DNA from: Thermoplasmata archaeon
GTDB taxonomy: Archaea; Thermoplasmatota; Penumbrarchaeia; JAEHCK01
Assembly (NCBI GenBank): GCA_020696345.1
Contig: JAEHCK010000035.1
Span: 1 to 37,117 of the forward strand
Length of the DNA stretch: 37,117 nt
Reading direction: 5' to 3'
The position numbers and the translations under genes are program-made. Positions 16,102 to 24,051 of this stretch are shown here, piece by piece. Below the pieces are notes generated by a model. The model was not told the DNA's origin, searched no databases, and saw only the letters and a list, made by a program, of their open reading frames with translations. Numbering within the stretch: the stretch's first letter is position 1; every line of letters starts with the position of its first letter.

Positions 16102-19100
16102 ATGAAAGAGAGTGACAGAAAGGCTAAATTGTTAAAGGTTTTTATATTGGTCAGTGTTTTGATCGTGAGCGGGTTAGGTATGACTATGACCCTTGGTTCG
16201 ACATTAAACGAGTCTGAAACCGGGTCGAACTCGATGATGTATGCAAGTGCCACCGATGTAGATTCTAGAGATGTAGGCGTATCCGAGTCGCGTGGCGAGG
16301 CAAGGCAGGGCGTAAAAGTGGAGATCGTGCCACCACCAACTACTACACTCGTTTTTGTTGGCCAGCAGGATTTTGACTTCGATGTTCAACTGAAGTCAGT
16401 ATTTGAAGATGATGATGATGACCAGAATGGCGATAACGTACTATACGATGTCGAGATAACCGGGACCGATGCGGGTATAACCGGAGATAACCTTAAGAAA
16501 TATGATTATACAAAGCGCGATTTCGTAAATGTGACCACGCCTGTATTTACCTGGGCCTCAAAACGGATAGCACCCAATAGCACTAATAAAAGCGCGTATT
16601 TCTTGTACAACACAAGCGATCCGGCAAAACCATATAAATATATTACAAATTATACTGATAATTATACTAATACTTATCTTGACCGAAATAATAGTGGAAC
16701 TATAGACGTTGAAGAATATTGGCCCATTTTGGATGGTGCAAAAACATTTGGCAATTTCAATTTTGATGTATTGCCCGATGTGCCACCGGGATATTATCGG
16801 ATGAAATTCAAAGTATCCTATAAATACCAGATATGGCAGGATGTAAATACTACATGCATGGGCAACGGTGCAGGTCCGGTTTTACCTGATGGTTCATTGA
16901 CCACCAATGAGGCCTTGGGGCCATTTAAATATTATTTCTGGTATCCAATAGATACCAGTGATGGTCAAGCGATTCAACCATCAGGTAAAAACCTAACTAC
17001 AGTGTGGGGTGGTGGTACTGGAACTTTAGGGTATGCAAAAAAATTGAACTATATTGAATGTACGGACCAAATAAGTTGGGAAGGATTACAAGATGATGGT
17101 GTGGACCTGCCTGATAATTATTTTGATTTTGATAATGATGGCTATACAACCTGGATGCCCGGTGACCCCGATGCAAATATGGGTGCAATATCCACTGATT
17201 TTGATACTAAAATTCGCCAGAATTTCCCCACTCCACGCGAGATCGACCAACCTGATGCAGATGGTAATTTAAATGCCAATCAAGGTAATGGTACCTGGAC
17301 ATATTCAGGTTACATGAATAGGACCGACCCGGCCATTTGGGGCGACACGATCTTACATACCGAAGATGTATGGTTTGATTTCATTATTAATTCAACCATT
17401 GTTCCGGAAGAGGATCTGAACGAAGATAACATCACTGGTAATGACTTGAAGTTGGCCGCAGTAGATGATGATTACTTTACTGGAAGCACTTTTGAGGAAT
17501 TCTTTGTTCAATTAACCAATGCACACCCGACCCTGGAGATGCGCGATGTAGAGGCCCGGCTGGTATTGCCAAATGTGAGCCCGGGTGGATTTTTATTATA
17601 TGCCGACCATGATACCACAACCATCAAGCAGATCGACTCCAACGATAAGGTCAACATGAGTTTTCGTATCTCGGTTGACAAGGCAACACCGCCAGGGTTT
17701 TATTATGGGCAACTTGTGCTGGAATATACAATGCGTTACCCCAGCGGTGAAGTCGACCCCCTGGGTGTGCCATTTACAACAAACGTACGAATAACAGAAG
17801 ATCATTGGGTGGTCCAGTTCAAAGTTGATTTTACGCCGGACATGGGCGATGCCTCCGTCAAACTTGCTTCACCAGGTCTGGCTGTGCGTGCTGCACCATC
17901 CACAGAGATCGACACCAGCACGGGCCGGCAGATGTTCAATTTCACCGTGAAGAACACGGGTAATGTGAAGCTGTACGGTGGTGATATGCCCGAAGGAAAC
18001 CTATATCTGGACTACGCGGAGTTCGAGCAATCGGGTGAAGGTTTCTATGACTCCGATGCTGACCCCGGTGTCGAACTCGTGCCTATTTCGATCGATGAGT
18101 TAGATATTGGTGCTTCTGTATCAACGCCCATTCCAGTTACAATTCCCAATCATTGGTACTTGCCTGAGGGTAAATACCGTTTGTACTTGGACTTCAAAGG
18201 ATTTTATTATAATAACGGCGCATTAGGCAACGCATCAGGTTTCTCGTACATGGAGATGAATTGGGTAGGTATAGACGACGATGACCAGCCGCGAAATTGT
18301 TTTGTACTGCTCGATACGAACGGCAACGACAGCGTAAATGATCTTGACGACTCGATCCGTGAGACCGAAGGAATTTACACGGATATATACATAAAACAGT
18401 TTGACCCAACCACTAAAGAGCTAGCCATTGTGGATTACTCGCCAATTTCGTTGAACCAGGAGGATCTGGAGGGTGGTGGGTATGATTTCTCGGTAACATT
18501 CCAGAACCAGCAGTCGTTCATTATGCACAATGTGGATGTGGAGATCGATATCGATGGCTACTTTGACGAGAGTAATTATTATGACTGGACATACGTAACC
18601 CGTAGACCCAACCCCAAGTTCCATATAGACGAACTCAACCCGATAGTGGCTAATGGAACCTGGACCGTGGACTTTGTCATAGATGACCTGGATAAACTGC
18701 TGCCGGAGGGTGAGCATCATATACCAATTAAATATTCTTATGACTATGAGGTTCCCGGTATAGAAGATATGACAACATACAGTATAATCTGGGATACCTC
18801 AGCATCGCCATTTGTTCCGTATATAGATGCAAATGCAAATTTCATGTTGAACAAAGCTATTGGTGGGACACGCGCATCTGTAAATGCCATGGACATCATT
18901 TTCGTAGTGGATGTATCCAACTATGCAAGTAATACATATTATACCCGCTTAAGTAATACAATTGACGGGTTCGTCAATGATCTGATGCTGGATAGTATAG
19001 ATTACCAGCTCGGTCTTGTGGCATTCCGTGATCACTCCTGGCTCGTACAAGATCTCACAACTGATGGCGACGATATAAAGAATGGACTAGTCGGCCTGAC

Positions 19101-21030
19101 GCGGACAACCTGGAACTGTGGTGTCTATGATGCAGTAACTGAAACCATTTCTAATACTTTGACCGCTGGTGGCACAATATCTTATAGGCAGGGCGCAACC
19201 AAGGTAATTGTTTTACTAACTGATTATTTCCCGAACGAAGGAGCCAATAGTGAATTGTCATTTGGTCTGGCAGTGAAAGGTGAGGCCATTTTATTTACGA
19301 TTATCGATGTGGGTTCATATTCGGGATGGTATGATGAGACCGTTGGTGCAACCGGTGGCCAGATGTATAACGTATTAGATACGGATTATTCCCCGTTCAC
19401 ATCTTCGATGCTAAATGATATAAAAGCATATATCGTAGGTGTCACGGCTGCGGGTGTTTTGATCTATGATGTGCCATTGCGAGATGTGGCAGATCCTAAC
19501 ACCGTGGACATTGATACATACGGGCCTTATCTGGTGGTCGAGGTAATTGACTCCGAATTGGACATAGATGCGGAAGATCTAACCGCACCAGCCATTTCAC
19601 TTGGCGGCAGGATACGGGATGTTAATGTTAGGATTCGCTTGACCAATCAAGAAAATGTACAATATACGGATATAGAGGTCGGGCTTCCTGTTATATCTGC
19701 CAATAAGAACCAGACCGTATTTACCAGGGAATGTGACCCAATAAATTCATCAGAGAATTTTGTGGGGGTTCTAACTAGTACTACATTGGGGCCAAAAGGC
19801 GGGTTCATTGATGCAACATTTAATGTGGATATAAACACAGACATCGAAACCGGGATACATAGATTTGAATTGGTATTCAAAGGTATGAATGACTATACCA
19901 AACTACCGGTTGAAAGCACTATCCCCGTCGCCATCCGGATCTATCCCGGACAACCCATTTTGATCATCCCACAAATAAATGAACAGACTGGTGAGCCCGG
20001 TGTCGTTGTTGGGAATGTCGAACCTGGAAAGGAATTCTCACTCACTTTTACCTTACTGAACACAGGTGGTGATGATGCCAGGGAGATATATGTGACATTG
20101 AGTAACGATTGGTATGATGATGACCCGTTCACCACCATTGATACATTTGTAACAAGCGTTTCTTCGTACGGTACAGAAACTACATATTATAATAACGGCA
20201 ATTTGCGAAGTCTTAATACATCTCGTAAGGCCAATACAAAATTGAGTGACATTGGGATCTCTGACACATCAGATATCATTAATGTTGAGCGCAAACTTTT
20301 GGCGCCTACCGCAGTGGTTCCAAGATTTTACATTAAAGAGATCAAGGCCGGTGAATCATATAATGTGACATTCAAATTAAAAGCAGATATACATATGGTA
20401 GTAGGCAGACCATATAGTGAACATATCTTATTGGAATATATCGACTCTACCGGTTTGGTATTCCGGTACGATGAGACAAATCCGGAACTGTCAACCAAAC
20501 CATTGCCTGTCATAGTCTATACAAAAAAGAGTGGTGAATTGCAGATCGAAAAGGAAGGTTTGGCTAACGAGACTTATGCTGCAATTATAATGGCGGTTAT
20601 ACTAATAATATTGGTCCTTTTGCTCATAGGTTCCAGATTTCAAAAGCGAAAGATGAAAGGGGCGGGTGAAGGTGATGATGAAAGTGAACCGGAAGCATTT
20701 GACGAAGACGAAGAACTGGAAGAAGACGAAGATGATGAGCTACCATTACCCGATGACTATGATGAAGAGCTCGAAGAAGAGCTCCCCGAAGACCTGAGAG
20801 ATGAAGAAGAAACAGAAGGTGGCCCAGAATCTGATGAGCCTGAAGATGAAGATCAAGATGAACCTTCCGACCGTGACCGTGATAATGATTGGGACTTTGA
20901 TGATTCAGAGAAGGAAAACGAGAGAGGGTCTGAAGACGAAGAGAAAAAACCGGCAAAGGGCAGAGGCAAAGATAAGGGTAAGATGCCGGATAAAGACAAA
21001 GGCAAAGACGATGATGTTGAAGACTGGTAG
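16102..21030 (+). CDS. Large surface protein with vWA domain and acidic cytoplasmic tail
   Basis: A 1642-aa exported, membrane-anchored protein. ATG 16102 is chosen because AAGGAGG (16085-16091) sits 10 bases upstream; the frame is open to TTG 16078. A signal/anchor (LLKVFILVSVLIVSGLGMTM) is followed by many beta-sandwich repeats of the CARDB/NEW3 kind (phrases such as FTVKNTGNVKLYGG, DFSVTFQNQQSFIMHNVDVEI and TFTLLNTGGDDAREIYVTL). A vWA domain lies at about 930-1110 (MDIIFVVDVSNYAS); its MIDAS motif is DVSNY, one residue short of DxSxS. A single C-terminal helix (about 1490-1512, IIMAVILIILVLLLI) precedes a 130-residue tail that is mostly Asp/Glu and ends Lys-rich. Likely an S-layer-associated or adhesive protein; partner unknown. 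Confidence 0.8.
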   Translation: MKESDRKAKLLKVFILVSVLIVSGLGMTMTLGSTLNESETGSNSMMYASATDVDSRDVGVSESRGEARQGVKVEIVPPPTTTLVFVGQQDFDFDVQLKSVFEDDDDDQNGDNVLYDVEITGTDAGITGDNLKKYDYTKRDFVNVTTPVFTWASKRIAPNSTNKSAYFLYNTSDPAKPYKYITNYTDNYTNTYLDRNNSGTIDVEEYWPILDGAKTFGNFNFDVLPDVPPGYYRMKFKVSYKYQIWQDVNTTCMGNGAGPVLPDGSLTTNEALGPFKYYFWYPIDTSDGQAIQPSGKNLTTVWGGGTGTLGYAKKLNYIECTDQISWEGLQDDGVDLPDNYFDFDNDGYTTWMPGDPDANMGAISTDFDTKIRQNFPTPREIDQPDADGNLNANQGNGTWTYSGYMNRTDPAIWGDTILHTEDVWFDFIINSTIVPEEDLNEDNITGNDLKLAAVDDDYFTGSTFEEFFVQLTNAHPTLEMRDVEARLVLPNVSPGGFLLYADHDTTTIKQIDSNDKVNMSFRISVDKATPPGFYYGQLVLEYTMRYPSGEVDPLGVPFTTNVRITEDHWVVQFKVDFTPDMGDASVKLASPGLAVRAAPSTEIDTSTGRQMFNFTVKNTGNVKLYGGDMPEGNLYLDYAEFEQSGEGFYDSDADPGVELVPISIDELDIGASVSTPIPVTIPNHWYLPEGKYRLYLDFKGFYYNNGALGNASGFSYMEMNWVGIDDDDQPRNCFVLLDTNGNDSVNDLDDSIRETEGIYTDIYIKQFDPTTKELAIVDYSPISLNQEDLEGGGYDFSVTFQNQQSFIMHNVDVEIDIDGYFDESNYYDWTYVTRRPNPKFHIDELNPIVANGTWTVDFVIDDLDKLLPEGEHHIPIKYSYDYEVPGIEDMTTYSIIWDTSASPFVPYIDANANFMLNKAIGGTRASVNAMDIIFVVDVSNYASNTYYTRLSNTIDGFVNDLMLDSIDYQLGLVAFRDHSWLVQDLTTDGDDIKNGLVGLTRTTWNCGVYDAVTETISNTLTAGGTISYRQGATKVIVLLTDYFPNEGANSELSFGLAVKGEAILFTIIDVGSYSGWYDETVGATGGQMYNVLDTDYSPFTSSMLNDIKAYIVGVTAAGVLIYDVPLRDVADPNTVDIDTYGPYLVVEVIDSELDIDAEDLTAPAISLGGRIRDVNVRIRLTNQENVQYTDIEVGLPVISANKNQTVFTRECDPINSSENFVGVLTSTTLGPKGGFIDATFNVDINTDIETGIHRFELVFKGMNDYTKLPVESTIPVAIRIYPGQPILIIPQINEQTGEPGVVVGNVEPGKEFSLTFTLLNTGGDDAREIYVTLSNDWYDDDPFTTIDTFVTSVSSYGTETTYYNNGNLRSLNTSRKANTKLSDIGISDTSDIINVERKLLAPTAVVPRFYIKEIKAGESYNVTFKLKADIHMVVGRPYSEHILLEYIDSTGLVFRYDETNPELSTKPLPVIVYTKKSGELQIEKEGLANETYAAIIMAVILIILVLLLIGSRFQKRKMKGAGEGDDESEPEAFDEDEELEEDEDDELPLPDDYDEELEEELPEDLRDEEETEGGPESDEPEDEDQDEPSDRDRDNDWDFDDSEKENERGSEDEEKKPAKGRGKDKGKMPDKDKGKDDDVEDW

Positions 21031-21086
21031 AGTAGATATAAAAATTTAAAATTGCTTTAAAGATGGGCAGTTGAATTAATCTCTGG

Positions 21087-21343
21087 TATGTCGGGATGTT
21101 GTATATGTCGTAGGGATATCAGGATGTTCTATATATCGTTGAGATGACAGGATGTTCTATATGTCGTTGGGATGGCAAGATGTTCTATATAGCGCTGGGA
21201 TAGCAGAATGTTCTAAATGTCGAAGATATAACAGGATGCATAAATGAATTAACGAGAATAAATCACACATCCTGATAATTAATCACAAAATAGAACATGC
21301 TAGTAATTAATCGAAATATAGAACATCCTAATAACAAATCGCT
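21087..21343. repeat. 28-bp tandem array with inverted right arm
   Basis: Left arm (21087-21240): about six units of 28 bp ending in GATGTTCTATAT (core TCGTTGGGATGGCA, drifting). Right arm (21264-21343): about three units of the complement (ATAGAACATCCTAATAA and ATAGAACATGCTAGTAA), also with 28-bp spacing. Thus the unit changes strand at about 21250 and the array can fold back on itself. It fills the gap between the convergent vWA surface protein and MATE genes. At 21385-21425 there is also a 20-bp imperfect direct repeat (ACCCCTGAATTGTAAC and ACCCCTAATTACAAC). The remaining bases of the gap are AT-rich without a gene. Confidence 0.85.
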
Positions 21344-21450
21344 AAATTCCCCATTCCCGAAAAATTTTAACACTGCTTATTTCTGACCCCTGAATTGTAA
21401 CCCCCGACCCCTAATTACAACTCCCATAACTTTCGACAAATAAGCGTTAG

Positions 21451-22908
21451 TTAATCCATTTTACACCCCTCTTGCAAGTGACTTCGATTGTTTTTATCTT
21501 TTTTGAAAGAGGATCTTAGACCTTTGATAAAAACCATTGCCCAGATGAATGCCGCCATAGAACCAATAATGTTGGCTATGACCATCCCGATCCAGATGCC
21601 CAGAATGCCCATGTTCATGTAAATTGCAAATGCTAAGGCCAACGGTGGTGCTAATATTAATGTTCGAAAAACCGTAACGAGGAGCGATTTCGTCCCCTCA
21701 CTTGTTCCTTGGAACATGGCAGAAGAGAACATACCAAATGCCACACCAGGGTAAAATAGACAAATAACTCGTAAGAATAATATGAGATCATCGGCAATCC
21801 GTGTCGAACCTTCTCCAGTGATAAACACTGCCGTGATCTGGGGTGCGAAAATAAAAGTTATGGCTCCAGCTATAGTTGAAATTATTAAACCCAACTTGAT
21901 CGAATAAAAATACGAAGTTTTGAGTTTATCAATGTTCTTTGCACCGAAAGCCGCACCAGTTACCGATGTTACCGCAGTTGCAACTCCGATCAACGGTAAT
22001 ATCGCAACGGTAACTACACGCCAACCGATCGTAAATACGGCCACCCCGTCTTTACCCGCTATTAATATGAGTATAATATTCATGATCAACATGGTAAATG
22101 CCATAGACACCTGCATCACTGAGGCGGGTACACCTACCTTTGAAATATCCTTCATGATCTCTCTATCCCATTTAAATGACCGGAAATTGAAAGAGATATA
22201 GGTATCTTTTTTAATGAACAGCCAATAAAAAACTATCAAAGAGGCGATGGTCATCGAGATCATGGTAGCCCATGCTGCCCCGGCAACACCCAGTCCAAAT
22301 GTATATATGAAAATGGGGTCCAGAAATATATTTAAAATTGCACCAAACATCATGATCCACATGGCTCTCTTTACATCACCTTCTGCCCTGAGAATAGATG
22401 TTGCGATCATGGAGAAAAAGATTATTATGGTTCCTGCAAACATGATCCTTGAATAGGCCATGACAAGATCGATAAGCTCGCCAGCACCTATAAGATAAAA
22501 TATGTTTTCTGCAAAAATTAGAAATGGTACTGTAAATAAAATTGCAGTAATAACCATCAAAATAATGGTATGAACCGCAACCTTATCTGCCCCGACTTTG
22601 TCCTTTGCACCAATTCGCCTCGAAATAGCTGCGCCGCCACCAATACCAAGACCTGTGGAGATCGCCATAGCCATGAAAAAGAACGGGAAAAAGAAACCGA
22701 TCGATGCGATTGCGTCCGGGCCCAAACCCGAGACCCAAATGGCATCAACCAAGTTGTAAATAGTGTGGGCCGCCATGGCAATTATCATTGGCCAGGCGAG
22801 TTTATTTATGGCCTTTTTCGGATCGCCAAGAAGTGTTCTCACACCTTCAGGCTGTTTTGAAGAAAAGGGCTTTGGTTCTCTATTTTTTTTTGGTTTTGAC
22901 CGGTTCAT
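21451..22908 (-). CDS. MATE family multidrug/cation antiporter
   Basis: A 485-aa polytopic membrane protein (about 12 helices) of the MATE family, which exports cationic compounds in exchange for sodium or protons. The motif AWPMIIAMAAHTIYNLVDAIWVSG in the first helix and GLGIGGGAAISRRIGAKDK in the second loop are characteristic, and the two halves repeat the pattern (GVATAVTSVTGAAFGAKN). The open frame extends to 22938; ATG 22908 (MNRSKPKK) is preferred because TTATTATTAA at about 22940-22949 would be the TATA box and would place transcription start after 22938. The substrate cannot be inferred. Confidence 0.9.
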   Translation of the reverse strand: MNRSKPKKNREPKPFSSKQPEGVRTLLGDPKKAINKLAWPMIIAMAAHTIYNLVDAIWVSGLGPDAIASIGFFFPFFFMAMAISTGLGIGGGAAISRRIGAKDKVGADKVAVHTIILMVITAILFTVPFLIFAENIFYLIGAGELIDLVMAYSRIMFAGTIIIFFSMIATSILRAEGDVKRAMWIMMFGAILNIFLDPIFIYTFGLGVAGAAWATMISMTIASLIVFYWLFIKKDTYISFNFRSFKWDREIMKDISKVGVPASVMQVSMAFTMLIMNIILILIAGKDGVAVFTIGWRVVTVAILPLIGVATAVTSVTGAAFGAKNIDKLKTSYFYSIKLGLIISTIAGAITFIFAPQITAVFITGEGSTRIADDLILFLRVICLFYPGVAFGMFSSAMFQGTSEGTKSLLVTVFRTLILAPPLALAFAIYMNMGILGIWIGMVIANIIGSMAAFIWAMVFIKGLRSSFKKDKNNRSHLQEGCKMD

Positions 22909-22946
22909 GCAATCACACTGAATTAATTGGATTATCATTTAATAAT

Positions 22947-22991
22947 AAAAAAATGCTTCGCAAAAAGAGTAATGATTGACACATTTTTTTT
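22947..22991 (+). repeat. 45-bp A-run/T-run element, copy 3
   Basis: Begins AAAAAAATGCTTCGCAAAA and ends ACATTTTTTTT. The length is conserved but the middle has diverged from copies 1 and 2. It occupies the promoter region between the divergent MATE gene and the small proline-rich gene, and its A/T-run ends may serve as their TATA regions. The sequence after it (AAAGTTAAAT) also resembles that after copy 1 (AAGTTAAAT). Confidence 0.6.
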
Positions 22992-23071
22992 AAAGTTAAA
23001 TATGAATGATATTACAAAAACTTTTTTTATAAGAATATTGTTTACAGGCACAGAAAAGGGAGGTGGAATTC

Positions 23072-23419
23072 ATGCCAGGACCAGGAAAAATAATATTTAT
23101 TGAGCCAGATGGAAAAACGATCACCGTTGATTGTGCACAGATACCATATCCGGGGGACCCGCCGACAGAAATAATAATTCCCCAAGTGACCCGCAGCCCA
23201 CCAAACGCTGCCACACCGTATGATCATTTGCATGTGCCCGTAAGTGCGGATAATTCTCCGCCAACACCAAACGACCTGCAAATTAAACTTTTAGAACCAT
23301 TACCACCGCATGGTCAACTTGGTAAAATGATGCTTCCATATAACGGCGGCCCGGCAAATACCGTGTCGATAAAGATAGATGATGGAAGTTCAGGTGACGC
23401 AGGTACCCCAGATCAATAA
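23072..23419 (+). CDS. Small proline-rich orphan protein
   Basis: A 115-aa protein I do not recognise. ATG 23072 is preceded by a strong Shine-Dalgarno, GGGAGGTG (23058-23065), at 6 bases; an in-frame GTG at 23063 lies inside that site and is rejected. It is acidic and rich in Pro, Gly and Asp, with beta-strand-like stretches (GKIIFIEPDGKTITVD and NTVSIKIDDGSS) and a conserved-looking DHLHVPV segment. It has no signal peptide, membrane helix or Cys pair (one Cys). Codon use matches its neighbours. It stands alone between two repeat-filled gaps, and the MITE-like element begins 24 bp after its stop. Confidence 0.7.
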   Translation: MPGPGKIIFIEPDGKTITVDCAQIPYPGDPPTEIIIPQVTRSPPNAATPYDHLHVPVSADNSPPTPNDLQIKLLEPLPPHGQLGKMMLPYNGGPANTVSIKIDDGSSGDAGTPDQ

Positions 23420-23442
23420 TATCAATAATAAATAGATAAAAG

Positions 23443-23714
23443 GTATTTGTTTAGCCAAATCCTAAATTCGAATTTCTAAATTCACACAAAAATAGGATTT
23501 ATTATTGAGTTTGCACTATTTTTCTTGAAGCTTGGAATTCCTTTTTTAAGTAATAATTAATATGGAATTCCAACCCTCTAAACAATTTCTAAATCCTAAA
23601 TCACACAATTTTCCAAACCAGTTAAGTGTTTGAAATTTGAAAGTTTAAAATTTGTTTAGGATTTCGGATTTCGCACTTCGAATTTGTATGGGATTTTGTT
23701 AACTAAACAAATAC
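23443..23714. mobile_element. MITE-like element, 272 bp, with TIRs and 8-bp TSD
   Basis: The ends are perfect 12-bp terminal inverted repeats: GTATTTGTTTAG at 23443-23454 and CTAAACAAATAC at 23703-23714. They are flanked by an exact 8-bp direct repeat GATAAAAG at 23435-23442 and 23715-23722, the expected target-site duplication. Inside the ends an imperfect inverted relation continues (CAAATCCTAAATTCGAA against the complement of TTCGAATTTG...GGATTTTG). No transposase or other frame is encoded, so it would be a non-autonomous element moved by a transposase elsewhere in the genome. It lies just downstream of the small proline-rich gene. Confidence 0.8.
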
Positions 23715-23781
23715 GATAAAAGATATAATCTTAATCGTAGTATTATCTTAATTGACTGCACTTTTGCGTTTTGATTGGATT

Positions 23782-24015
23782 GTCGACTGGTCAGCTAGTC
23801 GATCAGTCAGCTAGTCGACCGGTCGGCCAGTCGGCTGGTCAACTAGTCGGCCAGTCAGGTAGTCACTTGGTCGACTAGATGACTGATAGACCGATTGACC
23901 GGCAGACCGATTGACCGGTAGACTAACGGACTAGCAGACCGATAGACCAATGGACTGGCAGACTGGTGGACCACATCTCAACACCCATAATTCCATCACC
24001 ATTAGCTCAATATTT
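23782..24015 (+). repeat. 8-bp-periodic hairpin element, copy 2 (long)
   Basis: Twelve octamers beginning GTC (GTCGACTG, GTCAGCTA, GTCGATCA and so on) run from 23782 to 23877. The series turns at about 23878-23885 and continues as eleven octamers carrying GAC to 23973. On the opposite strand these are again GTC octamers, so the halves form a long imperfect hairpin of roughly 90 bp per arm. The tail (CTCAACACCCATAATTCCATCAC, 23977-23999 in two parts) matches that of copy 1 at 8564-8587. The element ends about 40 bp before the stop of the convergent STAND ATPase gene. Confidence 0.85.
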
Positions 24016-24051
24016 GAAAACGCAAAACTTCAATTAATTGATATAAGGTCT

